Assembly (NCBI GenBank): GCA_017405865.1
Contig: JAFQZN010000022.1
Coordinates: forward strand, 62,001 to 126,000
From: Oscillospiraceae bacterium
Lineage (GTDB): Bacteria; Bacillota; Clostridia; Oscillospirales; Oscillospiraceae
Reading direction: 5' to 3'
Length of the DNA stretch: 64,000 nt
Numbering within the stretch: position 1 is the stretch's first letter; each line of letters starts with the position of its first letter. The notes beneath the pieces are model-generated. The model was not told the origin of the DNA and searched no databases. It saw only the letters and a program-made list of their open reading frames with translations. The position numbers and the translations under genes are program-made. Positions 50,228-57,948 of the stretch are shown piece by piece.

Positions 50228-51085
50228 ATGAAAACTGCAATGAAACTGATCGCATTGATCCTCGTGTTCGCCATGGCACTGTGCGTGTTCGCAGGCTGCG
50301 CCAAGAGTGAGACCGATACGACCCCGACCGAGGCAAAGAAGGACGACACTCCTGCCACGACCGAGGCTGTACAGGCGGACGATTCCGACTCGGCCTACGT
50401 GCTGGACAAGGGAACGCTCGTGATCGGCATCACCGATTTTGCCCCGATGGACTACATGGAAGCGGGCGAGTGGGTCGGCTTTGACGCGGATATGGCAAAC
50501 GCCTTTGCCGCCTATCTCGGCGTGGAAGCGCAGTTCGTTGAGATCGTTTGGGAGACCAAGACGATGGAGCTTGACAACAAGAATATCGACTGCGTCTGGA
50601 ACGGCATGACGCTGACTGACGCCGTCAAGACCGCGATGGAGACCTCGAACGCCTACTGCAACAACGCGCAGGTCGTCGTCGTCAGAAGCGACGTCGCCGC
50701 GCAGTATCAGGATATCGACAGCATCCGCGATCTGAAATTCGTCGTGGAAGCGGGCAGCGCAGGCGCGGAGCAGCTGGACGCGCTCAATATTCCCTATATT
50801 GAGGCGGATTCCCAGGCGGACGCGCTGATGGAGGTTGCCGCAGGTACCTCCGAGGCGTGCGTCATCGACCTTTTGATGGCGGGCGCTATGATCGGCGAGG
50901 GCACAAGCTATGCCGATCTGACCTATACCGTCGCGCTCAACAGTGAAGAATACGGCGTCGGCTTCCGCAAGGGCTCCGACCTTGCCGCAAAGCTGAATGA
51001 GTTCTTTGCCGCAGCCTACAAGGACGGCTCCATGCTGGCGATCGCCGAGAAATACGGCGTTCAGGAGTCGCTGATCGCGCAGTAA
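50228..51085 (+). CDS. Amino-acid ABC transporter substrate-binding lipoprotein
   Basis: This 285-residue lipoprotein has lipobox FAGC with Cys24 and an acidic linker. A type II periplasmic binding domain follows (LVIGITDFAPMDYMEAGEWVGFDADMANAF split over the ligand site, later NGMTLTDA and VVEAGSAGAEQL). This is the polar-amino-acid family (cystine, arginine, glutamine types), probably family 3. It delivers the ligand to the permease and ATPase encoded next. The start follows AAAGGAG, and a palindrome lies in the leader. The exact amino acid cannot be told from sequence alone. Confidence 0.9.
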   Translation: MKTAMKLIALILVFAMALCVFAGCAKSETDTTPTEAKKDDTPATTEAVQADDSDSAYVLDKGTLVIGITDFAPMDYMEAGEWVGFDADMANAFAAYLGVEAQFVEIVWETKTMELDNKNIDCVWNGMTLTDAVKTAMETSNAYCNNAQVVVVRSDVAAQYQDIDSIRDLKFVVEAGSAGAEQLDALNIPYIEADSQADALMEVAAGTSEACVIDLLMAGAMIGEGTSYADLTYTVALNSEEYGVGFRKGSDLAAKLNEFFAAAYKDGSMLAIAEKYGVQESLIAQ

Positions 51086-51089
51086 GGCG

Positions 51090-51749
51090 ATGGTCCAGAC
51101 CGTAATCAGCGCGCTCTACGGCGGCTTCCTCGTCTCGATCAAGCTATTCGGGCTGACGCTTTTGGGCGCGCTGCCGCTCGGACTTGTAATCTCCTTCGGC
51201 TCTATGAGCCGGGTCAAGCCGATCGCCCTGCTGACGCGGGGGCTTGTGTGGATTGTGCGCGGCTCGCCTCTGATGCTGCAGCTGCTGGTGATCTTCTACG
51301 GTCCGGGGCTGCTGTTCGGATGGAATATCTGGGGCGGCAGCGATTCCGGGCGCATGCTCGCGGCGCTGACGGCGTTCATCCTCAATTACGCCTGCTATTT
51401 TTCGGAGATCTATCGCGGCGGCATTGAGGGCATCCCGCAGGGACAGCGTGAGGCAGGGCAGGTGCTGGGTATGACGCGCTCGCAGATCTTCTTCCGCGTG
51501 ACGCTCCTGCAGCTTGTCAAGCGCATCCTGCCGCCGATCTCCAACGAGGTCATCACCCTTGTCAAGGATACCTCCCTTGCCCGCGTCATCCTCGTGTACG
51601 AACTGATGTGGGAGGGGCAGCGGTTCATCAAGTCCGCAGGTATCATCTGGCCGCTGTTCTTTACCGGCGTGTTCTATCTGGTCTTTACCGGTCTGCTGTC
51701 ACTCCTGTTCCGGCGGCTTGAAAAGCGACTGGACTATTTCACGGTGTAA
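51090..51749 (+). CDS. Amino-acid ABC transporter permease
   Basis: This 219-residue HisM/GlnP-type permease has about five membrane helices and the EAA loop around GIPQGQREAGQVLGMTRSQI. The WIVRGSPLMLQLLVIFYG motif is typical of polar-amino-acid permeases. It starts four bases after the binding protein stop and probably works as a homodimer. One complete transport operon (binding protein, permease, ATPase) is thus present. Confidence 0.92.
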   Translation: MVQTVISALYGGFLVSIKLFGLTLLGALPLGLVISFGSMSRVKPIALLTRGLVWIVRGSPLMLQLLVIFYGPGLLFGWNIWGGSDSGRMLAALTAFILNYACYFSEIYRGGIEGIPQGQREAGQVLGMTRSQIFFRVTLLQLVKRILPPISNEVITLVKDTSLARVILVYELMWEGQRFIKSAGIIWPLFFTGVFYLVFTGLLSLLFRRLEKRLDYFTV

Positions 51750-51753
51750 CGAT

Positions 51754-52527
51754 ATGGCACTACTGGAAGTTAAAAATCTGAATAAGTCCTTCGGAAAGAC
51801 GGCGGTACTGAAAAACGTTTCGCTTTCGCTGCCGAAGGGGAAATGCCTTGCGGTCATCGGCTCGTCCGGCAGCGGCAAGACGACGCTGCTGCGCTGTCTG
51901 AACTTTTTGGAAACGCCGGATGAGGGGTCGGTCTACGTCGGTGGCGAGCTGCTCTATGACGCAGCAAAGCAGAAAACGTATTCCGAGAACGACATCCGCA
52001 GCATGCGCATGCATTTCGGTCTGGTGTTTCAGAGCTTCAACCTGTTCCGGCAGTATACCGCCCTGCAGAACGTTACCCTTGCGCCCCTCCTTGCCGCAAA
52101 GGCAAACAAGGCGCCTAAAGAGGAGCTTGATCTGTTCCGCGAAAAGGGGATCGCGCTGTTGCGCCGGGTCGGACTGGAGAACAAGCTGGAAAACTACCCG
52201 CATCAGCTTTCCGGCGGACAGCAGCAGCGGGTGGCGATCGCGCGGGCGCTGGCGCTGGAGCCGGCGATCCTCTGCTTCGACGAGCCGACCAGCGCGTTAG
52301 ACCCCGAGCTGACCGGAGAAGTCCTCAAGGTCATCAGCAGCCTTCGCGAGCAGGATACTACCATGATCATCGTCACACATGAGATCCGCTTTGCCCGGGA
52401 TATTGCGGACTACGTGATCTTCATGGACGACGGCGTGATCGTGGAGGAGGGACCGCCCGAGCAGGTGATCGACGCGCCAACGAATGCGCGCACCGTGCGC
52501 TTCCTGGAGCGCTACGCTGAAATGTAA
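51754..52527 (+). CDS. Amino-acid ABC transporter ATP-binding protein
   Basis: This 257-residue GlnQ-type ATPase has Walker A GSSGSGKTT, signature [15 protein letters not shown], Walker B ILCFDEPTSALDPE, and the typical ITHEIRF-like VTHEIRFARDIADYVIFMDDG. The ATG at 51754 begins the usual ALLEVKNLNKSF start; a longer frame from 51718 overlaps the permease. No strong ribosome site is visible, so coupling with the permease gene four bases upstream is likely. A terminator follows. Confidence 0.93.
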   Translation: MALLEVKNLNKSFGKTAVLKNVSLSLPKGKCLAVIGSSGSGKTTLLRCLNFLETPDEGSVYVGGELLYDAAKQKTYSENDIRSMRMHFGLVFQSFNLFRQYTALQNVTLAPLLAAKANKAPKEELDLFREKGIALLRRVGLENKLENYPHQLSGGQQQRVAIARALALEPAILCFDEPTSALDPELTGEVLKVISSLREQDTTMIIVTHEIRFARDIADYVIFMDDGVIVEEGPPEQVIDAPTNARTVRFLERYAEM

Positions 52528-52548
52528 AGAGGGAAATGATAAAGAGGG

Positions 52549-52580
52549 ACAACGCCCTGCGCCTTACGCAGGGTGTTGTT
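52549..52580 (+). terminator. Terminator-like hairpin of the amino-acid ABC operon
   Basis: ACAACGCCCTGCG pairs with CGCAGGGTGTTGT (one G-T pair) around CCTTA, 21 bases after the ATPase stop. The T-tract is weak (TCTG), with ATTTTGTT a little further on. Confidence 0.75.
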
Positions 52581-52596
52581 CTGTAACATTTTGTTA

Positions 52597-52625
52597 TTGC
52601 TATTCCGAAGATTGTATGCTAATAT
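52597..52625 (+). promoter_or_regulatory. Probable promoter of the glycosyltransferase operon
   Basis: TTGCTA and TAATAT are 17 bases apart, 83 bases before the glycosyltransferase start. Confidence 0.5.
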
Positions 52626-52708
52626 TACATGGATGGTCGCGCCATGCCGCCGGGGAAAGTGGCGAGGCGCGCCGTCATTGCGAAAAGAAGAGAGAAAGAG
52701 GAATTGAA

Positions 52709-53848
52709 ATGACAATTTGTGTTGTCTGCGACGTGCTGGGTCGTGAAAACAACGGCACGACCATCGCGGCAATGAACTTGATCCGCTCGCTGCGCGCGAA
52801 GGGGCATGCCGTCCGCGTCGTCTGCCCCGACGCCGAGCGCAAAGGCGAGCCGGATTGCTTTGTTGTGCCAACACTGAATTTAGGACCGATCAACGCCTAT
52901 GTCAGGAAAAACGGCGTTGTGATCGCAAAGCCGGAGCGCAAGGTGCTGGAGGCTGCGCTGGACGGCGTGGATCACGTGCATCTGATGGTGCCGTTCGCGG
53001 TGAGCCGCGCGGCTTTGAAACTGGCGCGGGAAAGAGGACTTTCCGTCACGGCGGGCTTCCACTGTCAGGCGGAGAACTTTACCTCCCACATTTTTATGAA
53101 GAACAACCGGCTGGCAAACCTGCTGACCTACCGCAATTTCTATCAGCATTGCTATCGCTGGGTGGACGGCGTGCACTACCCGTCAGAGTTCATCCGCGGC
53201 GTATTTGAGCGCTATGGCGGCAAGACCAACGCCTACGTGATCTCCAACGGGGTGAATCGGCAGTTTCGCCCGATGCAGGTCGAGCGCCCGAAGGAATTAG
53301 AGGGCAAGCGCGTGATCTTGTTCACCGGTCGCTACAGCAAGGAAAAATCGCATACCGTCCTGATCGACGCGGCGAAGCTGAGCCGCCACGCCGACGAGCT
53401 GCAGCTCGTTTTCGCGGGCGACGGACCGCTGAAAAAGAAGCTGGAAAAGCGCAGCAGGGGATTGAAGCACCCGCCGATTTTCCGCTTTTTCTCGCGCGAG
53501 GAGCTTCTGCAGGTCATCAACAGCGCCGATCTTTACGTCCATCCGGCGGAGATCGAGATCGAGGCGATCTCCTGCCTTGAAGCGATTTCCTGCGGTCTTG
53601 TGCCTGTGATCTCGGATTCAGAGCGCAGTGCGACCCGTTTCTTTGCGCTGCGGGAGGAGAATCTCTTTCCCTGCAACGACAGCAGGACGCTGGCAACGCG
53701 GATCGACTACTGGCTGGAGCATCCGCAGGAAAAAGAGAAGTGCAGCAGAGCATACCTCGGCTACACCAAGCAGTTCGATTTTGACGTCTGCATGGATCGG
53801 ATGGAGCAGATGATTCTGGAAACCCATGAAAACAAGCATAGGGCGTGA
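52709..53848 (+). CDS. Family 4 glycosyltransferase
   Basis: This 379-residue GT-B enzyme has an N-terminal domain with NNGTTIAAMNLIRSLRAKGH, a C-terminal nucleotide-sugar domain with FTGRYSKEKSH, LQLVFAGDGPLKKKLE and the acidic motif EIEAISCLEAISCGLVPVIS. The pattern is close to diacylglycerol glucosyltransferases of Firmicutes, which build glycolipids that anchor lipoteichoic acid. The acyltransferase gene overlapping its end supports a lipid role. The ATG at 52709 is behind AGAGGA; the longer frame starts inside the previous gene and is rejected. Confidence 0.87.
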   Translation: MTICVVCDVLGRENNGTTIAAMNLIRSLRAKGHAVRVVCPDAERKGEPDCFVVPTLNLGPINAYVRKNGVVIAKPERKVLEAALDGVDHVHLMVPFAVSRAALKLARERGLSVTAGFHCQAENFTSHIFMKNNRLANLLTYRNFYQHCYRWVDGVHYPSEFIRGVFERYGGKTNAYVISNGVNRQFRPMQVERPKELEGKRVILFTGRYSKEKSHTVLIDAAKLSRHADELQLVFAGDGPLKKKLEKRSRGLKHPPIFRFFSREELLQVINSADLYVHPAEIEIEAISCLEAISCGLVPVISDSERSATRFFALREENLFPCNDSRTLATRIDYWLEHPQEKEKCSRAYLGYTKQFDFDVCMDRMEQMILETHENKHRA

Positions 53849-54648
53849 GCAAATTGGCAAAGAAAATCATCTATTATAAAGATGCGCTCAACGACGATTT
53901 TGCGGACAACGGCATCGAGGCAAAGCCTGTTCCGGCTGACTTTCCGTTTGCGATCCGCAATCCGTTCTGGCGTGTGCTGGAATTCATCCTTTACCGACTG
54001 ATCGCCACGCCTGCGGTGTGGCTGATCGGAAAAATCGGCTTTGGTCTGCGGATCAAAAACCGTAAGGTTTTGCGGCAGCTGCGCGGCAGGGGTTTTTTTC
54101 TCTACGGCAACCACACGCAGAATATGATGGACGCCTACACGCCGACGTTAGCGGTCTTTCCGAGCCACGCGCATATCGTGGTCGGCCCGGCGGCGGTTTC
54201 CGTCCCGTTCTTGCGCAGATTCGTGCAGCTACTGGGCGGGATCCCGCTGCCAGGCAGCGTGAAGGGCTACCGCCCGTTTCTGGAGGCGGTGCATTACAGA
54301 ATGGAGCAGAAGCGCGTCGTGACGATCTATCCCGAGGCGCATATCTGGCCGTGGTACACGGGCATCCGCCCCTTCCCGGACGGCAGCTTTGCCTATCCCG
54401 TGCGGGAGGATGCGCCCGTTGTGGCGTTCGTGACGACCTACCGGGAGCGCAGGGTTTTCAAAAAGCTCTGGCCGTGCCTGACGGTGACGCTGTCAGAGCC
54501 CTTTTATCCGGACAAAACCCTTCCGGCGCATGAGGCAAAGAAGCGGCTGCGCGACGAGGTCTACGACTTCATGTGTAAAACAGCAGCCACGCCGGACAAC
54601 TACGTCTATTACGAGTACCGGCAGGAAGCGCCGAAGGTGGAAGTATAA
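53845..54648 (+). CDS. PlsC-family acyltransferase with unusual HX5D spacing
   Basis: This 267-residue 1-acylglycerol-3-phosphate-acyltransferase-like protein begins at GTG (53845), overlapping the glycosyltransferase stop. The catalytic box reads GNHTQNMMD, with five residues between His and Asp instead of the usual four. The second box is YPEAHIWPWY in place of the common PEGTR. A hydrophobic segment near 45-65 suggests membrane contact. It probably acylates a lysophospholipid or a glycolipid made by its partner enzyme. The substitutions at both boxes make the exact substrate uncertain. Confidence 0.8.
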   Translation: MSKLAKKIIYYKDALNDDFADNGIEAKPVPADFPFAIRNPFWRVLEFILYRLIATPAVWLIGKIGFGLRIKNRKVLRQLRGRGFFLYGNHTQNMMDAYTPTLAVFPSHAHIVVGPAAVSVPFLRRFVQLLGGIPLPGSVKGYRPFLEAVHYRMEQKRVVTIYPEAHIWPWYTGIRPFPDGSFAYPVREDAPVVAFVTTYRERRVFKKLWPCLTVTLSEPFYPDKTLPAHEAKKRLRDEVYDFMCKTAATPDNYVYYEYRQEAPKVEV

Positions 54649-54651
54649 AGA

Positions 54652-54690
54652 ACGGCACAGCGGAAGCACCGCTGTGCCGTAAATTTTTTT
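54652..54690. terminator. Terminator between converging genes
   Basis: ACGGCACAGCGG pairs perfectly with CCGCTGTGCCGT around AAGCA, and AAATTTTTTT follows. It ends the acyltransferase operon and may serve the redox operon from the other side. Confidence 0.9.
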
Positions 54691-54693
54691 GCC

Positions 54694-55215
54694 TCACCGT
54701 TGTGCGTCGTTGACGAGCGCCAGAAGCGTATCAAAGGTGAGCGCCCCGGTTCGGTGCGCCGTGACGACGCCCTCCGGCGAGACGATGATCGTCTCCGGCA
54801 GGACGGTCGAGGCGCCGAGCAGCTCGCTCACGCTGCCGCTGTCGTCAACGGCAAAGGGGAGCGTATACGAAAAATCCTCCAAATAGGCAGATACGTCCGC
54901 AGTCACAGGCAGTGAATGCACCGCCAGAACGGCAACCTCCGAGGCTCGCTCCCGCAGGAGCCGGTCAAAGTTCGGAAGCTCCTCGACGCACGGCGCACAC
55001 CATGTCGCCCAGAAGTTGATCACGACGACCTTGCCGCGCTGCGCGGAGAGCTGAAACTCGCTTCCGTTCACGCATGTCATGCGAAAATCCGGCAGTAGCT
55101 CGCCGACCTCCGTTCCCGTCGGCGGCGCTTCGTCCGGCAGATTGACAATAACCAGCACTGCGATCAGCGCCGCGATCGCCAGCGTCCACAGCAGATAATA
55201 CGTTATCCTTTTCAC
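54694..55215 (-). CDS. TlpA-like thioredoxin-fold protein (membrane-anchored)
   Basis: This 173-residue redoxin has an N-terminal membrane anchor (about 5-24), then an outside thioredoxin fold with FWATWCAPCVEELPNF containing the CAPC active site. The GTG at 55215 is chosen because GGAGG lies eight bases upstream and the anchor begins there; longer frames overlap the iron-sulfur protein in another reading. It is the last gene of a four-gene redox operon and probably reduces or isomerises cell-surface disulfides, with electrons delivered by the membrane iron-sulfur protein encoded upstream. Confidence 0.88.
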   Translation of the reverse strand: MKRITYYLLWTLAIAALIAVLVIVNLPDEAPPTGTEVGELLPDFRMTCVNGSEFQLSAQRGKVVVINFWATWCAPCVEELPNFDRLLRERASEVAVLAVHSLPVTADVSAYLEDFSYTLPFAVDDSGSVSELLGASTVLPETIIVSPEGVVTAHRTGALTFDTLLALVNDAQR

Positions 55216-56099
55216 GAATGCCGCCTCCTTTCGGGAAGCTCCGGCCCGTGCAGGACGAGCTTTCCTGCGCGGAAGGAGATCGCCTTCGTCGGGCAGACCG
55301 TGATGCAGTGCATGCAATGCACGCATTCTGCGTCGCCGACCCTGCGGATGTCCGTCGGACACTGACTGACGCAAGCGCCGCAGTCGGTGCAGCGGGAAGG
55401 GTCGACACGCACACCGAGCAGGGCGAGCTTCGACAGCAAGCCGTACAGCGCGCCGAGCGGGCAGAGAAAGCGGCAAAAGGCGCGGTAAACAAAAACGCAG
55501 CCGAGCAGCACCGCGAGCAGTACCCAGAGCTTCCACCAGAACAGACCGCCAATCAGACTGCGCAGGGCGGTGTTCGCCGGATGGAGCAGCAGCAATACTG
55601 CGCCCTCGAGCGTTCCCGCAGGGCAGACGTACTTGCAGAACGCAGGCAGCGGAACGCGCCGGAAGGCAAAGTAAAGAGGAATCACAACGACCAAAAGCAC
55701 AAGCAGAACGTATTTGATGCGGCTGATTCTTCTGGTCAGCGGACTCTTTTTGACTTTTTTTGTCGGAATCTTGTGCAGCAGCTCCTGGATCAGACCGAAC
55801 GGACACAAGAATCCGCAGATCACCCTGCCCAGCAGCAGCCCGAATACGAGCAAAACACCGACGACGTAAAACGCCGGACGGTCTGCAGCGGAGGCGATCG
55901 CATTCTGCAGCGCGCCGAGCGGACACGCGGCGACCGCACCGGGGCAGGAATAGCAGTTCAGCCCCGGCACGCAGAGATTTTTGAGCGGACCCGTGTAGAT
56001 CTGCCCCTTGGCGAAGCCCTTGAGGTGGGCGTTATAGAGCAGCGCCGCATAGAGCTGGATCAGACGCCGTACACGCGGCGTTTTCAGTCGCCTATCCAA
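55212..56099 (-). CDS. NapH/CcdA-role 4Fe-4S membrane protein
   Basis: This polytopic protein of about 295 residues has five or so membrane helices and three CxxxCP motifs on loops (CGFLCPFG, CKYVCPAG, CRFLCPLG). Two classical 4Fe-4S motifs follow near the C-terminus (CTDCGACVSQCP, CVHCMHCITVCP). The family moves electrons across the membrane. Here it may feed the two thioredoxin-like proteins. The start is taken as TTG at 56099, ten bases after GGAG; TTG at 56138 is an alternative that adds 13 residues. It overlaps both neighbours slightly. Confidence 0.85.
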   Translation of the reverse strand: MDRRLKTPRVRRLIQLYAALLYNAHLKGFAKGQIYTGPLKNLCVPGLNCYSCPGAVAACPLGALQNAIASAADRPAFYVVGVLLVFGLLLGRVICGFLCPFGLIQELLHKIPTKKVKKSPLTRRISRIKYVLLVLLVVVIPLYFAFRRVPLPAFCKYVCPAGTLEGAVLLLLHPANTALRSLIGGLFWWKLWVLLAVLLGCVFVYRAFCRFLCPLGALYGLLSKLALLGVRVDPSRCTDCGACVSQCPTDIRRVGDAECVHCMHCITVCPTKAISFRAGKLVLHGPELPERRRHS

Positions 56100-56232
56100 G
56101 ACCGATGCACTCCGAGCAGATTTTGACTGCCTTTGCAAGCACGTCTCGTGCGCCGCCGTTCCAAACGCCCAGCACGATCAGCAGCACGCCTGCGCCCAGC
56201 AGCGCCGCCCACAGCGCAGCCCTCCGGCTCAT
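56092..56232 (-). CDS. CD1871A-type CXXC micro-protein
   Basis: This 46-residue protein has one membrane helix (about 6-24, ALWAALLGAGVLLIVLGVW) and ends ICSECIGLG with a CxxC pair. The pattern matches what I remember as the CD1871A family of small Clostridia proteins. The ATG overlaps the stop of the upstream TlpA lipoprotein (ATGA), and its stop overlaps the start of the iron-sulfur protein. This indicates a tightly packed redox operon in which the tiny protein probably helps electron transfer between membrane and outside thiols. Confidence 0.82.
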   Translation of the reverse strand: MSRRAALWAALLGAGVLLIVLGVWNGGARDVLAKAVKICSECIGLG

Positions 56233-57074
56233 CGCCCGTCCTCCGTAAACAGAAGGGTGATCGTGCTGCTGTCGGCATCCACAGAAAAGTCCGGCTCACC
56301 GAGAAGGCGGAAGCCCTCCGGTGCGGATACGACCTGCACGTGGTATTCCTGCGGCTGACCGCTGAAGACGGCGTGTCCGTCTGCCTGCGTGGTCACGGGG
56401 GCGCAGAACTCATCGGTGCAGAAGTTGACGATCACGCCCTGCAGCGGCTGCCCGTCTGCTTCGGCGTAGACCGTGAAGGTACGAAGCGACGGCTCGCTTT
56501 CCGCCAGACTGTCGAACAGATCAAGGAAGTCCTGCGTCGACTGACGTGCGCCGATCTCGACAGAGGCGACGCAGCCGTTTCGATCGACAAGGATCGTCGT
56601 CGGAATGCCGACGGTCACGAAGCGGTCAAGCTCGGTGCCTTCCGTGCGACCCATCGGGAAGGTGAGCCCCATGTCGCCCGCAAACGTCTTCAGAACGTCA
56701 AGACTGTCCTCCGGCTCGATGGAGAGAGCGACTACAGCGACGCGATCCGCGCGCTGCATCCAAGCCTCCTGCAGGAAGGGGAATTCATAGCGGCAGGGCG
56801 GACACCAGGTCGCAAAAAGGTTGATCAAAACAAGCTCATGCGTTTTGAGCGCCTCGGAGAGGGTAAAGGTCGCTCCGTCGGTCGTCTGCACCGTGAAGTC
56901 CTCCAAATGCTCCGCCTCTTCGGACGGCTCCGGCGCATTCGTAGCGGGCGCTGAGGTCACATGCGCAGTCTGTTCGGTCGTTTGCGGGACTGTTGTGGGC
57001 TGCCCGAACCATGCACAGCCTGCCAGACAGCCCGCCAGGAGCGTCAGGACAAGCAGGATACTGATGTGTTTCAT
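56229..57074 (-). CDS. TlpA-family redoxin lipoprotein with extra C-terminal domain
   Basis: This 281-residue lipoprotein has lipobox cysteine at Cys16 or Cys20 (LLAGC, LAGC) and an acidic/Thr linker. The redoxin domain holds NLFATWCPPCRYEFPFL (CPPC site). An added beta-sandwich-like domain of about 80 residues follows at the end (TVYAEADGQPLQGVIVNFC). ATG at 57074 follows GGAGG. It is the first gene of the operon with a CXXC micro-protein, a NapH-like protein and a second redoxin, suggesting an outside disulfide-reducing or peroxide-defence chain. Confidence 0.87.
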   Translation of the reverse strand: MKHISILLVLTLLAGCLAGCAWFGQPTTVPQTTEQTAHVTSAPATNAPEPSEEAEHLEDFTVQTTDGATFTLSEALKTHELVLINLFATWCPPCRYEFPFLQEAWMQRADRVAVVALSIEPEDSLDVLKTFAGDMGLTFPMGRTEGTELDRFVTVGIPTTILVDRNGCVASVEIGARQSTQDFLDLFDSLAESEPSLRTFTVYAEADGQPLQGVIVNFCTDEFCAPVTTQADGHAVFSGQPQEYHVQVVSAPEGFRLLGEPDFSVDADSSTITLLFTEDGR

Positions 57075-57120
57075 TTCGTTCCTCCAACCTGCTGAAATCA
57101 GCTTGCAATATCGTATATAC

Positions 57121-57149
57121 AATATAGCACGGCGTTTTTTTCGTGTCAA
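57121..57149 (-). promoter_or_regulatory. Promoter of the redox operon
   Basis: On the minus strand, a perfect TTGACA and TATATT are 17 bases apart, about 47 bases before the lipoprotein start. Confidence 0.88.
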
Positions 57150-57214
57150 TTGCCTTGCTCCCGGCAGACCGGTGCGCGATCGGGAAAAGAACACGGGTGT
57201 TCGCAAAAATGGCT

Positions 57215-57242
57215 TTGCTTTTCCACTGCCTTATGATAGAAT
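57215..57242 (+). promoter_or_regulatory. Probable promoter of the flavin reductase gene
   Basis: TTGCTT and TAGAAT are 16 bases apart, 34 bases before the start codon. Confidence 0.55.
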
Positions 57243-57276
57243 AAAATGGAAGAAAACGAAATGGAGGTTCAACAGT

Positions 57277-57840
57277 ATGAAAAAACAGATCAAAACCACG
57301 GAAGCGATTTTCCCGATGCCGGTGCTTCTCATCTCCACCTTTAACGAGGACGGCACGGTAGACGTGATGAACGCAGCTTGGGGTACGATGCTCGACCGCG
57401 ACATGGTCGCGCTTAACCTGACCGAAACCCATAAGACGGTGCAGAACATCAAGGCGCGCGGCGGCTTCGTCGTCCACATCGCCGACGCAAAGCATGTCGC
57501 GGAGGCGGATTACTTCGGCGTTGTCAGCGGGAACAAGGTCGCCGACAAGCTGGGCAAGGCGGGAATGACCTTTGTGAAGTCCGAGCTGGTCGACGCGCCG
57601 ATCATCAACGAGCTTCCGATCGCCATGGAGTGCGCCTTCGTGGAGTATCAGAGCGACGAGACGGGCATGGGCGTGATCGGCAAGGTGCTTCGCACGAGCG
57701 TCGAGGAGGACAAGCTGAAGGACGGCAAGGTCGACGTCGACGCGCTGGAGGCGATCGCCTTCGATCCCTATACCCACGGCTATTACAAGGTCTGCGGGAG
57801 AGTCGGAGAAGCCTTCAAGGACGGCCTGAAAATCAACTAA
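57277..57840 (+). CDS. Flavin reductase-like FMN-binding protein
   Basis: This 187-residue protein has the split beta-barrel flavin-reductase plan: MPVLLISTFNEDGTVDVMNAAWG near the N-terminus, then VALNLTETHKTVQNIKARGGFVVH and DYFGVVSGNKVADKLGKAG. It likely binds FMN and acts as a small oxidoreductase. It starts behind TGGAGGTT and has its own promoter and terminator, divergent from the redox operon. Confidence 0.87.
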   Translation: MKKQIKTTEAIFPMPVLLISTFNEDGTVDVMNAAWGTMLDRDMVALNLTETHKTVQNIKARGGFVVHIADAKHVAEADYFGVVSGNKVADKLGKAGMTFVKSELVDAPIINELPIAMECAFVEYQSDETGMGVIGKVLRTSVEEDKLKDGKVDVDALEAIAFDPYTHGYYKVCGRVGEAFKDGLKIN

Positions 57841-57879
57841 AGTACTGAAACTGCGGTTTTATAACCTGATGAAACGAAT

Positions 57880-57919
57880 ACCGGCTGAAGCAGAGAGGAC
57901 TTGCTTCAGCCGGTGTTGT
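57880..57919 (+). terminator. Terminator after the flavin reductase gene
   Basis: ACCGGCTGAAGCA pairs with TGCTTCAGCCGGT and GTTGTCTTTTT follows. Confidence 0.85.
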
Positions 57920-57948
57920 CTTTTTAAGCGGGAATGGCCTGCAAACGG

